From NCBI RefSeq assembly GCF_900156025.1, contig NZ_FTMO01000008.1, forward strand, positions 62,001-126,000: 64,000 bases of DNA, written 5' to 3'. This DNA is from Allobosea sp. TND4EK4 (lineage in GTDB: Bacteria; Pseudomonadota; Alphaproteobacteria; Rhizobiales; Beijerinckiaceae). The notes below the pieces were generated by a model. It had not been told where the DNA came from. It did no database searches and saw only the letters and a list, made by a program, of their open reading frames with translations. Positions 1 through 10,453 of this stretch are shown one piece after another (within the stretch, counting starts at the first letter, position 1; each line of letters begins with the position of its first letter). The position numbers and the translations under genes are program-made.

Positions 1-940
1 GGATGAGGCCGACGGGCCGCTCCTCGGGGTCGACGACGATCAGCGCCGTGATGCGCAGGCGGTTGACCAGCTCGAGCGCTTCGGCCGCCAGCGTGTCGGG
101 ACCGACACGGCGGGGCTGGGTGCTCATGATGTCGCGGGCTCTCAGCGAGGCGCCGCCCGGCATCGTCGCCTTGCGGCGCAGGTCGCCATCGGTGACGACG
201 CCGGCGAGCCGGCCGTCGAGGCCGGTCACCATGGCGCAGCCGAAGCCCTTCTGCGAGATCATCGCGATCACGTCCGGCAACAGCGTGTCGAGCCCGAGAA
301 GGGGCAGTTCGGCGCCGCGATGCATGATGGCGTCGACGGTCTTGAGCTGGGCGCCGAGCTTGCCGCCGGGATGATAGACGAAGAAGTCCTGGCGGGAGAA
401 GCCCCGCGCTTCCAGCAGCGCCACGGCCAGCGCGTCGCCGAGCGCGATCTGCATCGTCGTCGAGGTGGTCGGTGCCAGCCCGTTCGGACAGGCCTCGGTC
501 GCCTTGGGCAGGACCAGCGCGACATCGGCCTCGCGCCCGAGCGTGCTGTCGGGATTGGCGGTGAAGGCGATCAGCCCGACGCGAAAGCGGCGGGTATAGC
601 CGACGAGGGCGGCGAGCTCCGCCGTCTCGCCCGACCAGGAGAGCGCGATCACGACGTCCTCCGGGCGGACCATGCCGAGATCGCCGTGGCTCGCCTCGGC
701 CGGATGGACGAAATGCGCGGGCGTGCCGGTGGAGGCGAGGGTTGCGGCGAGCTTGCGCCCGACATGGCCGGACTTGCCCATGCCCGAGACGATGACGCGA
801 CCGGCGGCGCCGCGGATCAGCGCGACGGCTTCGGCGAAGGGCTGGCCCAGCCCGTTCGCGAGGGCGGCGTGAAGGGTGTCGAGCCCAGCGCGCTCGGTGG
901 CGATGGTGCGGAGCGCCGAGGCGCGGATTTCGTCAGTCAT
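1..940 (-). CDS. kdsD: Arabinose-5-phosphate isomerase KdsD (KpsF/GutQ family), 3' end cut by window edge
   Basis: This enzyme interconverts D-ribulose 5-phosphate and D-arabinose 5-phosphate, the first committed step toward Kdo for lipopolysaccharide, in the cytoplasm. The reading frame opens at 940 with residues MTDEIRASALRTIA. A SIS sugar-isomerase domain follows, with the sugar-phosphate loop GMGKSGHVGRKLAAT near residues 53-67 and the conserved SWSGETAEL further on. A pair of CBS domains begins around residue 210 and contains GVVTDGDLRR. About 313 residues are visible; the family is usually 320-330 long, so only a short C-terminal tail is missing beyond position 1. The gene is divergent from the outer-membrane protein gene at 1045, with a roughly 100-base shared upstream region. 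Identification rests on the domain order and motifs and is secure. Confidence 0.93.
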   Translation of the reverse strand, partial: MTDEIRASALRTIATERAGLDTLHAALANGLGQPFAEAVALIRGAAGRVIVSGMGKSGHVGRKLAATLASTGTPAHFVHPAEASHGDLGMVRPEDVVIALSWSGETAELAALVGYTRRFRVGLIAFTANPDSTLGREADVALVLPKATEACPNGLAPTTSTTMQIALGDALAVALLEARGFSRQDFFVYHPGGKLGAQLKTVDAIMHRGAELPLLGLDTLLPDVIAMISQKGFGCAMVTGLDGRLAGVVTDGDLRRKATMPGGASLRARDIMSTQPRRVGPDTLAAEALELVNRLRITALIVVDPEERPVGLI

Positions 941-1044
941 GGCGGGCGCTTTAGCACGCGGCCCGCCACGAGTTCCACCGGACAAGCCGCCGCGCCTGCC
1001 GCGTTGACGGCTCCTTAACCTCGTTCGTTCTAACTCCGTTAACC

Positions 1045-2619
1045 ATGCGCGCCCCGATGGCGCGCGACCCCTTTTGCGTGGAGCCCGAGGCGCCCTTGTC
1101 CGGCCGTGCGAGAAACCTGCTGCTGACCGGCACGGCGCTGGCCGGGCTCGCGCTCGCCGGCGGCGCGAGCGGCCAGGCCTTGCAAGGCGGGATCTTGCGA
1201 ACGGGCACGCCGAGCCTGACCGTGCCGAATGCGGCAGCTGCCGGCGCCATGCCGGGCTCCACCGGCGGCCAGCCGGCCGCCGATGCGCCCGGGACCGCAG
1301 CAGCCACGGCCACCGCCATTTCCCGCGGCCAGCCGCGGCGCGCGAGCAAGCCGGTGCAGGCGCCCGCCCTGCGCGGGACCACGCAGCGCGACCTGCGCCC
1401 GCCGCAAGCGTCCATCACCAGCCTGCCGACAGCCGATGCGGCCCCGCCCCCTCCGCGCAGGCGCCCGCCGAGGGACGAGGACCCGTGGGCGCCGCTCGGG
1501 GTGAGGCTCGGCTCCCTTGTGCTCAGGCCGGCGATCACCGCATCGGGCGGCTACGACACCAATCCGGAACGCAGCGCGGCGGCCGGGGTGAAAGGCTCGC
1601 TCTTCCAGCGCTACGATGCCGAGCTCGGCATCCAGTCGGACTGGAACGTGCATGAGCTGAAGGGCCAGATCCGCGGCGGTTACATCGACTATCTGCGCAA
1701 CCGTCCGGCCTCCCGGCCGGATGGCGAGGGGACTCTCGATCTGCGCCTCGATGCCTCCCGCGACACCCGCATCCTGCTGGAGACGCGCGCGCGTCTCGAT
1801 ACGCAGCGGCCCGGATCGCCCGACCTGACGGCAGCCGTGCAGGGCCGGCCGCAGGTCTGGCAATATGGCGGCTCCGCCGGGGTCCAGCATGATTTCAACC
1901 GGCTGCAACTGACGCTGCGCGGCTCGGCCGACCGCAGCGACTACGAGGATGCGCAGCTGTCCAGCGGCCGGGTGCTGTCGCAGAAGGACCGCAACCAGAC
2001 GCAATACGGCCTGAGGCTGCGGGCGGCCTACGAGGTCACGCCCGGCTTCAAGCCCTTCGTCCAGGCGGAGATCGACCGGCGCGATTTCGACGAGAAGGTC
2101 GATTCGAGCGGCTATATGCGCTCCTCCGAGGGGCTGACCGGCCGGATCGGCTCGAGCTTCGAGTTCAGCCGCCAGCTCACCGGCGAGGTTTCCGGCGGCT
2201 ACCAGAACCGCCGCTACGAGGATGGCCGCCTGAGGGATCTGCGCGGCTTCGTCGGCGATGCCGCGCTGCTCTGGTCGCCGACGCCCCTGACCACGGTGAC
2301 GCTGCGCGGCGCGGCCGAGCTCGGCGACACCACCGTGGCCGGTTCGTCCGGAACCACGGCGCGCCGGGCGACGATCGAGGTGGCTCACGCGCTGCGGCGC
2401 AACCTCACCCTGACCGGCTTCGCGAACTTCGCGCGGACGGAATATGAGGGGCAGAGCCTGCGCGAAGACCTGATGAATGTCGGGGCCCGGCTGGAATACA
2501 AGCTGACGCGGACCTTCGCGGTCCGCGCGAGCTTCACCCATGAGCGGCTGAACTCGACCGCGACGGGCGCGGACTACACCGCGAACGTGTCGCAGGTGGG
2601 GCTCAGGGTGCAGTTCTGA
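1045..2619 (+). CDS. Outer membrane beta-barrel protein (BBP2/COG5338-like)
   Basis: The product is a 524-residue predicted outer-membrane protein of unknown substrate. After a short basic start there is a hydrophobic signal segment (residues about 19-38), then a Pro/Ala/Arg-rich linker to about residue 150. The rest has alternating polar and hydrophobic strands with many aromatic, Gly, Arg and Asp residues, such as YDTNPERSA, GGYIDYLRNR and repeated RGSADRSDY-like hairpins, and it ends on a terminal phenylalanine (VGLRVQF). This is the hallmark of BAM-assembled barrels. ATG codons at 1045 and 1057 are both possible starts. Proteins of this kind often sit near polysaccharide loci in Hyphomicrobiales, and the neighbouring kdsD fits an envelope theme, but there is no direct evidence for a transported substrate. 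Confidence 0.8.
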   Translation: MRAPMARDPFCVEPEAPLSGRARNLLLTGTALAGLALAGGASGQALQGGILRTGTPSLTVPNAAAAGAMPGSTGGQPAADAPGTAAATATAISRGQPRRASKPVQAPALRGTTQRDLRPPQASITSLPTADAAPPPPRRRPPRDEDPWAPLGVRLGSLVLRPAITASGGYDTNPERSAAAGVKGSLFQRYDAELGIQSDWNVHELKGQIRGGYIDYLRNRPASRPDGEGTLDLRLDASRDTRILLETRARLDTQRPGSPDLTAAVQGRPQVWQYGGSAGVQHDFNRLQLTLRGSADRSDYEDAQLSSGRVLSQKDRNQTQYGLRLRAAYEVTPGFKPFVQAEIDRRDFDEKVDSSGYMRSSEGLTGRIGSSFEFSRQLTGEVSGGYQNRRYEDGRLRDLRGFVGDAALLWSPTPLTTVTLRGAAELGDTTVAGSSGTTARRATIEVAHALRRNLTLTGFANFARTEYEGQSLREDLMNVGARLEYKLTRTFAVRASFTHERLNSTATGADYTANVSQVGLRVQF

Positions 2620-2703
2620 AGCTGCATCGTCATTCTCGGGCCGATGAAGCCCGGACCCGAGACTCTCTCGCAGAACAAGGCTTCAAAGCCTCCTTGTCAC
2701 GAG

Positions 2704-2727
2704 ATGCCCGGGCCCGAGCCCGGGCAT
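2704..2727. repeat. Perfect inverted repeat (10-bp arms, 4-nt loop) between convergent genes
   Basis: Arms ATGCCCGGGC and GCCCGGGCAT flank a CCGA loop. The repeat lies in the 120-base gap between the 3' end of the barrel protein gene and the 3' end of pepF. There is no T-run, so it could be a bidirectional RNA stop or a copy of the dispersed CCCGGG-type palindromes common between genes in Hyphomicrobiales. Confidence 0.7.
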
Positions 2728-2739
2728 GGCGACAGCGGC

Positions 2740-4608
2740 TCATTCCATTCCTTCCAGCTCGATGATCATGTCCTCGATCATCTTGAGGCCGATCTGCCAG
2801 AAGCCGGGGTCCTTCGCGTCGAGGCCGAAGGGCCTCAGCAGCTCGCTGTGGTGCTTGGTGCCGCCCGCTGCGAGCAGGGCGAAATAGCGATCCTGGAACC
2901 CCTCCGGCGTGTTGCGATAGACGCCGTAGAGCGAGTTCACCAGGCAGTCGCCGAAGGCATAGGCATAGACGTAGAAGGGCGAATGGATGAAGTGCGGGAT
3001 GTAGCACCAGAACGGCTCGTAGCCGCCCGACAGCCGGATCGCGGGGCCGAGGCTCTCGGCCTGAACGCTCATCCAGAGCTCGCAGAGCGCCTCGGCGGTC
3101 AGCTCGCCCTGGCGGCGCGCCTCGTGGACCTTCCGCTCGAAGGTGTAGAAGGCGATCTGGCGCACGACCGTGTTGATCATGTCCTCGACCTTGGCCGCCA
3201 GCATCGCCTTGCGCTGCTTTGCGTCCGTGGTCGCATCGAGAAGGCGGCGGAAGGTCAGCATCTCGCCGAAGACGCTCGCGGTCTCGGCGAGGGTCAGCGG
3301 GGTCGGGGCCATCAGCGCGCCGTTCGGCGCCGCCAGCACCTGATGCACGCCATGGCCCAGTTCATGGGCGAGCGTCATCACGTCGCGCGGCTTGCCCTGG
3401 TAGTTCAGCAGCACATAGGGGTGCGCGGACGGAACGGTCGGATGCGCGAAGGCGCCCGGCGCCTTGCCGGGCCGCGGCGGCGCGTCGATCCAGCGGTCGT
3501 CGAAGAAGCGGCGGGCGATGTCGGCCATCTTCGGCGAGAAGGCGCCATAGGCCGAGAGCACGGTGTCGCGCGCTTCCGACCAAGGAATGCTGCGCTGCTC
3601 GACCTGCGGCAGCGGCGCGTTACGGTCCCAGAAATCCAGCGCCTCGCGGCCGAACCACTTGGCCTTCAGCCGGTAATAGCGATGGGAGAGGCGCGGATAG
3701 GCTTCGCGGACCGCGGCGACCAGCGCATCGACCACCTCGCGCTCGACCCGGTTGGCGAGGTGGCGCGAATCCGCCACATCCTCGAATTTGCGCCAGCGGT
3801 CGGAGATCTCCTTGTCCTTGGCGAGCGTGTTGGTGATCAGCGTGAAGGTCCGCAGCTCCTTGCGGAAGACCTGTCCGAGCGCCTCGGCCGCCTTGCGGCG
3901 CACCTCGCCATCGGTATCCTGCAGCTTGTTGAGCGTGAGCTCGAGCGTCAGCTCCTCGCCGTCGATGTCGAAGCGCAGCGAGGCGATGGTCTCGTCGAAG
4001 AGCCGGTTCCAGGCAGCGGCGCCGGTCATCGACTTCTCGTGGAACAGCGCCTCCAGCCGGTCGTCGAGCTGATGCGGCTTGTCCTTGGAGAGATCCTCGA
4101 TCCAGGGCTTCCAATGCGAGAGCGGCGGCTGCGACGTGACCTTCGCCAGTTGCTCGGGCTCGATCCGGTTCAGCTCCAGCTCGAAGAACAGCAGCTCGGT
4201 GATCGCTGCGTTCAGCCTGTCCTGCGTGTCGCCGTAGAACTTGGCGCGTTGGGGATCGGTGGTGTCGCCGGAATAGACCAGTCCCGCATAGGCGCCGATG
4301 CGGCCGAGCAGATCGCTCAGCGCCTCATAAGCCTTGACCGCTTCGGCGAGCAGGGCGCTGCCGTCCGGCGCGGCGGCGAGTTCCCCCAGCTTGCCACGAT
4401 AGCGCTCGGCAAGCGCCTGCGCCCGCGTGAACGCCTGCTCGAGATCGCCTGTGAAGGCGGGCGAATCGAGACCCGGATAGAGATCGTCGAGATTCCACTC
4501 CGGCAACTCGCCCAGCGCCCTGGCCTCGGCCGCACCGGCCTGCCCGCCATGGGAAACGGCCCGGGCGGGCGTTCCGGCGTCCCGCATCGTCGCAAACAGC
4601 ATGATCAC
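2740..4608 (-). CDS. pepF: Oligoendopeptidase F, M3 family zinc metallopeptidase
   Basis: A 622-residue cytosolic zinc endopeptidase that degrades short oligopeptides. The M3 signature is clear: HELGH at residues 415-419 supplies two zinc ligands and the catalytic Glu, and a downstream AETASVFGEM segment supplies the third ligand region. The N-terminal helical part (WNLDDLYPG, DSPAFTGDLEQA) matches PepF/M3B proteins, and total length is normal for the family. The start at 4608 is preceded by a roughly 190-base gap that is divergent from the NtrC-type regulator and contains a CtrA-like site, so both genes may share cell-cycle-linked control. Its natural substrates cannot be told from sequence. 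Confidence 0.93.
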   Translation of the reverse strand: MIMLFATMRDAGTPARAVSHGGQAGAAEARALGELPEWNLDDLYPGLDSPAFTGDLEQAFTRAQALAERYRGKLGELAAAPDGSALLAEAVKAYEALSDLLGRIGAYAGLVYSGDTTDPQRAKFYGDTQDRLNAAITELLFFELELNRIEPEQLAKVTSQPPLSHWKPWIEDLSKDKPHQLDDRLEALFHEKSMTGAAAWNRLFDETIASLRFDIDGEELTLELTLNKLQDTDGEVRRKAAEALGQVFRKELRTFTLITNTLAKDKEISDRWRKFEDVADSRHLANRVEREVVDALVAAVREAYPRLSHRYYRLKAKWFGREALDFWDRNAPLPQVEQRSIPWSEARDTVLSAYGAFSPKMADIARRFFDDRWIDAPPRPGKAPGAFAHPTVPSAHPYVLLNYQGKPRDVMTLAHELGHGVHQVLAAPNGALMAPTPLTLAETASVFGEMLTFRRLLDATTDAKQRKAMLAAKVEDMINTVVRQIAFYTFERKVHEARRQGELTAEALCELWMSVQAESLGPAIRLSGGYEPFWCYIPHFIHSPFYVYAYAFGDCLVNSLYGVYRNTPEGFQDRYFALLAAGGTKHHSELLRPFGLDAKDPGFWQIGLKMIEDMIIELEGME

Positions 4609-4695
4609 TCCATCTCGCCCCTTGGGCTTACCACTTAGGGGCCGGGGTGGCTGCGATCAATCGCAGCCACTGCCCGAGCGTCGCGTCCCCGGGGC

Positions 4696-4711
4696 TTAAA
4701 CCGCGCTTAAC
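4696..4711 (+). promoter_or_regulatory. Candidate CtrA binding site (perfect TTAA-N7-TTAAC)
   Basis: The sequence is TTAA, seven bases (ACCGCGC), then TTAAC, an exact match to the full CtrA consensus of alphaproteobacteria. It sits 91 bases before the start of the NtrC-type response regulator and 88 bases before the divergent pepF start. Binding is inferred from the motif only. Confidence 0.6.
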
Positions 4712-4801
4712 CCTTGTGACCGAGGATGCCCCAGAACGGAACAGGCGATTCCCGCCCATGTGGCGCCCGCCGTCGCTTCCGAAGCCTTCTGCCGAGGTGA
4801 C

Positions 4802-6298
<1,497 letters not shown>

Positions 6299-6454
6299 GC
6301 CGCGACCAACGATCGGCAGCCTCCGCAACGGCCTGGCAGGGCGGGCGGGGGCGGCCAGCGAAAAGCGTCGGCCTGTTGCGCCGCCGCATCTTGTCGAAGC
6401 ACCCCGGCACGCGCAAGGAATGGCGCGGGTTGGGCACCTCACGGGATCAGCGAA

Positions 6455-8428
6455 ATGAGTCGTCGCCATTGGGCGAATCTGACCACGGCCTCGGCCCTGG
6501 CGATCATGCTGGGCTGTGCCGGCAGCCTTGCGCAGACCTCCACCAGCGAGGCCCCGGCCACCGAAGCAGCGCGCAGCGCAGAGGCTCTCCCGGAGGCCAC
6601 CCCGTCCGAGCCGCCGGTCACGGCCGCCGCCGCGCCTGACCATGAAATCGTGACCGGGACGGTCTCGTCTTCGAGCCGGCCGCGCGATCCGGCTTCGGTC
6701 GATGCGACCGCTCCGGTCGAGATCGGCACCGAGCCGGTGACGCTCGATATCCCGGCGATCGAGATGCCCTCCGCCGATCCGGCTCTCGTCCCGCCCGTCC
6801 GCTCGCCCGAGCCCGTGCCTGCCGCGGCGCCGCCGGCGCCCGTGCAGGCCATGCCGACCGAAGCCGCGCCCGAGAAACCGATGCAGGCTTCGGTGACGGT
6901 TGCTCCCGCCATCCAGGGGCCACTTCGGGCCGTGGAGCCGGTCGTCCCGGCGCCCGACATGCCGAAGGTCGTTGTCGAGGTGGAGCCCGGCCTTGCCTTC
7001 GCCGCCGACATCGCGGCCCGCGCGGGGGAGGCCGTCGCCGTTCGCCGGCTCGGCGAGCGTGAGCGCGCCGAGATCGTCGCCGCCTACCAGGCCAACCAGA
7101 ACAAGCCGTTCTGGATCGACGCCAAGGGCTGGACCGCGGCCGGCAAGCGCATCGTCGCGCAGCTCGAGCATGCCGCCGACGACGGCCTGCGCCCGACCGA
7201 CTATGCGCTGCCGGTGTTCGAGCTCAGCGACAGGACCAAGCTTGCGGAAGCGGATATCCGCCTTTCCGCGCTCGCCGTGCTCTATGCCCGAGATGCGCGC
7301 GGCGGCCGGCTCGATCCGCGCAAGCTGTCCAAGCTGATCACGCCGAAGCTCGACGTGCCGTCCGCCGGCGAGGTGCTGGCGACGCTCGCAGGTGCCGGCG
7401 ATGCGGGGGCTGCGCTCGCGGCCTATAACCCGCCGCACGAGCAGTATCGCCGCCTCAAGGCGAAGCTCGCGGAATTGCGCGAGCATCTCGACGACACGCC
7501 GCTGGTGCGCATCCCGGCGGGACCCGCGCTCAAGGTCGGCATGCGCGACGAGCGCGTGCCGCTGGTGCGGGCGCGGCTCGGCCTCGGCCCCAGCGACGAC
7601 GCGGTGTTCGACCGCTCGACCGCGCTGGCGCTGGCCGATTTCCAGAAGAAGGCGGGCCTTCCTGCGAACGGTATCCTGAGCGAGCGCACCGTCGCGGCGC
7701 TCGGCAGGCCGGCCACCGCGCAGGGCGAGGAGGACGTCATCGCCCAGATGGAGCGCTGGCGCTGGCTGCCGAAGGATCTCGGCACCGACCACATCATGGT
7801 CAACGTGCCGGAGATGCGCGTGCGCGTCATCCGCTCGGGCAAGGTGGTTCACGAGGCCCGTGCCATCATCGGGAAGCCGGAATCCGCGACGCCGATCTTC
7901 TCGAACCGGATGGACCACGTCATCGTCAATCCGTCCTGGTATGTGCCGCCCTCGATCCTGAAGAAGGAATTCCTGCCCGGCCTCGCGGCCGATCCGGACT
8001 ATGCCGCCAGGCGCGGCTATGTGGTGACGCGGACCAAGGGGGGCGGCATTTCGGTGCGCCAGCCGCCCGGCGAGCGCAATGCGCTCGGCTGGATCAAGTT
8101 CATGTTCCCCAACGAGCATGCGGTCTATCTGCACGACACGCCGAACCGCCGCCTCTTCGGCGCCGACCGGCGGGCCTTCAGCCATGGCTGCGTGCGCGTC
8201 GACAATCCCTTCGCGCTGGCGGACCAGCTGCTCGGGCCGGAGTGGACGAGCGCGCGGCTGAAAAGCCTCATCGGCAAGGGCGAGCGGCGGATCAACCTGC
8301 CCCAGCCGCTGGCGATCCATCTCGTCTACAACACGATGGTGGTCGATGCGGACGGCAAGATCACCCGCTTCGACGATGTCTACGGCTTCCACCGGCTCGT
8401 GCGCCAGGCGCTCGAGCAACAGGGCTGA
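6455..8428 (+). CDS. L,D-transpeptidase, YcbB-like, with peptidoglycan-binding domain
   Basis: A 657-residue exported enzyme that would form 3-3 cross-links in peptidoglycan or attach proteins to it in the periplasm. An N-terminal hydrophobic signal (ALAIMLGCAGSLAQ) is followed by an approximately 160-residue Ala/Pro/Glu-rich linker. Next come the scaffold helices typical of YcbB (PFWIDAKGWTAAGKRI, DDGLRPTDYALP) and a peptidoglycan-binding segment (DFQKKAGLPANGILSERT). The YkuD catalytic domain ends in SHGCVRVDNP, which supplies the catalytic His and Cys. The length is close to that of YcbB. A strong hairpin terminator directly follows the gene, so it is probably transcribed alone. Confidence 0.92.
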   Translation: MSRRHWANLTTASALAIMLGCAGSLAQTSTSEAPATEAARSAEALPEATPSEPPVTAAAAPDHEIVTGTVSSSSRPRDPASVDATAPVEIGTEPVTLDIPAIEMPSADPALVPPVRSPEPVPAAAPPAPVQAMPTEAAPEKPMQASVTVAPAIQGPLRAVEPVVPAPDMPKVVVEVEPGLAFAADIAARAGEAVAVRRLGERERAEIVAAYQANQNKPFWIDAKGWTAAGKRIVAQLEHAADDGLRPTDYALPVFELSDRTKLAEADIRLSALAVLYARDARGGRLDPRKLSKLITPKLDVPSAGEVLATLAGAGDAGAALAAYNPPHEQYRRLKAKLAELREHLDDTPLVRIPAGPALKVGMRDERVPLVRARLGLGPSDDAVFDRSTALALADFQKKAGLPANGILSERTVAALGRPATAQGEEDVIAQMERWRWLPKDLGTDHIMVNVPEMRVRVIRSGKVVHEARAIIGKPESATPIFSNRMDHVIVNPSWYVPPSILKKEFLPGLAADPDYAARRGYVVTRTKGGGISVRQPPGERNALGWIKFMFPNEHAVYLHDTPNRRLFGADRRAFSHGCVRVDNPFALADQLLGPEWTSARLKSLIGKGERRINLPQPLAIHLVYNTMVVDADGKITRFDDVYGFHRLVRQALEQQG

Positions 8429-8444
8429 CAGCTCACGCAGGGCA

Positions 8445-8467
8445 GGTGCCTTGAAAAAGGCACCTTT
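8445..8467 (+). terminator. Rho-independent terminator after the L,D-transpeptidase gene
   Basis: Perfect 8-bp stem GGTGCCTT / AAGGCACC with a GAAA tetraloop followed by TTT, starting 17 bases after the stop codon. The short T-run is usual for GC-rich genomes. Confidence 0.75.
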
Positions 8468-8541
8468 CCGCCACGATCCATACCTACCCACGGCCTGCCC
8501 CGACCGCGACGGAAATATCTGGCGCGGCAAAGGCCGGCTTG

Positions 8542-8556
8542 CTAACGAGTCGTTAA
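8542..8556 (+). promoter_or_regulatory. Possible CtrA-like site (CTAA-N7-TTAA)
   Basis: One mismatch from TTAA-N7-TTAA, about 85-115 bases before the possible starts of the DUF882 gene. Weak motif evidence only. Confidence 0.3.
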
Positions 8557-8617
8557 GGCTTCTCCGCAACTGTTCGTTCACGTTAACGCTTCGCTTCGGC
8601 GGCGCTCCGAGACGGAT

Positions 8618-8643
8618 CAGGCAGATTGGGCAGGCAGATTGGG
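8618..8643 (+). repeat. 13-bp tandem duplication spanning the start of the DUF882 gene
   Basis: The unit CAGGCAGATTGGG occurs twice without a spacer. The candidate TTG start codon (8639) lies inside the second unit. Since 13 is not a multiple of three, the copy number changes which upstream codons are in frame. Confidence 0.85.
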
Positions 8644-10435
8644 CTGGGTTGACGCCACGCTTCGGGGAGTGACGCGCTTCGGCTCCGGCGCAGGAGGGCG
8701 ACGTCTGGTCACGGCGGCGCTTGCGGTCGCGGCTTCGCTGATCGGCGTGCGCGGGACGCAGAACGCGGTCGCCAACGGCGACACCCGCACCATCACCATC
8801 ATGCATATGCACACCAAGGAGGAGACGACCGTCACCTTCAAGCAGGATGGCCGCTACGTTTCTTCCGCCCTCGAAAAGCTGAACTGGGCCCTGCGCGACT
8901 GGCGCAGCGACGAGCCGATCCGGATGGATCCGCGCCTGTTCGACGTGGTCTGGGAGGTGCAGCGCCAGCTCGGCTCCGAGCAGCCCTTCCATGTCGTCTC
9001 GGCCTATCGCTCGCCGAACACCAACGCGATGCTGCGCCGCCGCTCGCGCGCCGTCGCCAAGCACAGCCAGCACATGCTCGGCAAGGCGATGGATTTCTAT
9101 CTGCCCGACGTGCCCACCGCCCGCATCCGGGAGATCGGCATGCGGCTGCAGCGTGGCGGCGTCGGCTTCTATCCGAACGCCCATACTCCCTTCGTGCATC
9201 TGGATGTCGGCTCGGTCCGGTCCTGGCCGCGGATGACGCGCGACCAGCTCGTCCGGCTGTTCCCGGACCAGAAGACCGTGCACATCCCGGCGGACGGGCA
9301 GCCGCTCGCCGGCTACGAGATGGCCCGCGCGGAGATCATGGCCGGCGGCGGCTCCGTCGGCGGCTATGCCGTGGCCGATGCGGATGAGGGCGCGGTTCAG
9401 GCCTCGGGCCGCAAGAGCCTGTGGGCGATGCTCTTCGGCGGCGACGAGGAAGAGGCGGATGCCCGGCCGGCCCGGCAGCGCCGCGGCGCGCCGCCGCCGC
9501 AGCCGACGGTCATGGCCTATGCCAATCGCCGCGACGACAGCACCTCCGACAGTGCCGGGCGCTTCCTGGTCTCCGCTGCGGCGCCGGAGCCGACCTCGCG
9601 GGCCGTCACCCGCGAACGCTCGCAACGCCTGGCGCCGCAGGCGCAGCCGGTGCAGGAGGAGGCACCGGTGGCGGCAGCCGCCGTCGCGTCGGCCGTACCT
9701 CAGCCGGCCCCGGAGCCGGCCCGCCGGGCCCAGCTGATCGACGCGCCGCTGCCCTTGGCGCGCCCCCGCGATCTCGCCGCGCCCGGTGGCATCGACGGCA
9801 CGCAGATCGCCGCCCTCCCGGCGAGCGCCGGGGCGCTCACCTTCGCGCAGACCGGGCCCGGCGCCGACCAGAGGCTCGTGCTCGCCTCCCTGCCGCCGCG
9901 GCGCCCGGAGGAGATGACGGCCTCGATCACACCGGTCCTGGCCGGCCCCTCCGTCGACGCGCCGCTGCCGCCTGCCCGCCCGAGCGAGCTGATGGGCGTT
10001 GCGGTCGCTGCCCTGAGAGGCACCGATCTCGGCGAGGCACCGGCGGCCGTCGGAGGGCGCCTGGTGCCGGTCAGCCATGCCTTGCCGCCCGTCCGCCCGC
10101 ACGATGTCGGCCCCGGCTTCGCCACGGCGACGCGGCAAGCCACGCCGGTCGCCGCTTCGCCACGGGTGCCGGTGGAGGAACCGCAGGGGATGGACCGGAC
10201 CGGGCTGGAATCGCTGTTCACGGCGGTGGCACGGCCTCATTCCCCGCCGGCCGGCCGCCCGGTCAATGTCGCGACCGCCCGCGCCCGTTCCGACAAGACG
10301 AGTTCCGCGCCGATCGCCGGTCCGAGCCCGGCGGCCTCGCTCGGCTTCAGCCAGACCGACCCGGTGGATGCCAAGCCGGGACGCTTCAGCGGGCCGGCCG
10401 TCAGACCGCTGCCGACGAATTTCGTGCAGAACTGA
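8639..10435 (+). CDS. DUF882 / M15-like (YcbK) cell-wall protein with long disordered tail
   Basis: A roughly 598-residue exported protein. Its N-terminal DUF882 domain resembles the D-Ala-D-Ala carboxypeptidase-like fold. The conserved block SAYRSPNTNAMLRRRS, then HSQHMLGKAMDFYLP, then FVHLDVGSVRSWPR gives the His/Asp/His set expected of M15-type zinc sites. A hydrophobic segment (LVTAALAVAASLIGV) near residues 23-37 acts as a signal or anchor. From about residue 255 to the end it is Pro/Ala/Arg-rich with repeated PLPPARP-like segments and is probably disordered. The start is uncertain: TTG at 8639 (in a tandem repeat) or GTG at 8669. It may work with the preceding L,D-transpeptidase, but a terminator separates them. 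Confidence 0.8.
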   Translation: MGWVDATLRGVTRFGSGAGGRRLVTAALAVAASLIGVRGTQNAVANGDTRTITIMHMHTKEETTVTFKQDGRYVSSALEKLNWALRDWRSDEPIRMDPRLFDVVWEVQRQLGSEQPFHVVSAYRSPNTNAMLRRRSRAVAKHSQHMLGKAMDFYLPDVPTARIREIGMRLQRGGVGFYPNAHTPFVHLDVGSVRSWPRMTRDQLVRLFPDQKTVHIPADGQPLAGYEMARAEIMAGGGSVGGYAVADADEGAVQASGRKSLWAMLFGGDEEEADARPARQRRGAPPPQPTVMAYANRRDDSTSDSAGRFLVSAAAPEPTSRAVTRERSQRLAPQAQPVQEEAPVAAAAVASAVPQPAPEPARRAQLIDAPLPLARPRDLAAPGGIDGTQIAALPASAGALTFAQTGPGADQRLVLASLPPRRPEEMTASITPVLAGPSVDAPLPPARPSELMGVAVAALRGTDLGEAPAAVGGRLVPVSHALPPVRPHDVGPGFATATRQATPVAASPRVPVEEPQGMDRTGLESLFTAVARPHSPPAGRPVNVATARARSDKTSSAPIAGPSPAASLGFSQTDPVDAKPGRFSGPAVRPLPTNFVQN

Positions 10436-10453
10436 GCGCCGGGGCTCCGGGCT

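Noticed and set aside
2644..4638. A 664-codon plus-strand frame across pepF
   Set aside because: It is antisense to oligoendopeptidase F with its HELGH motif; the frame has no recognisable domain.
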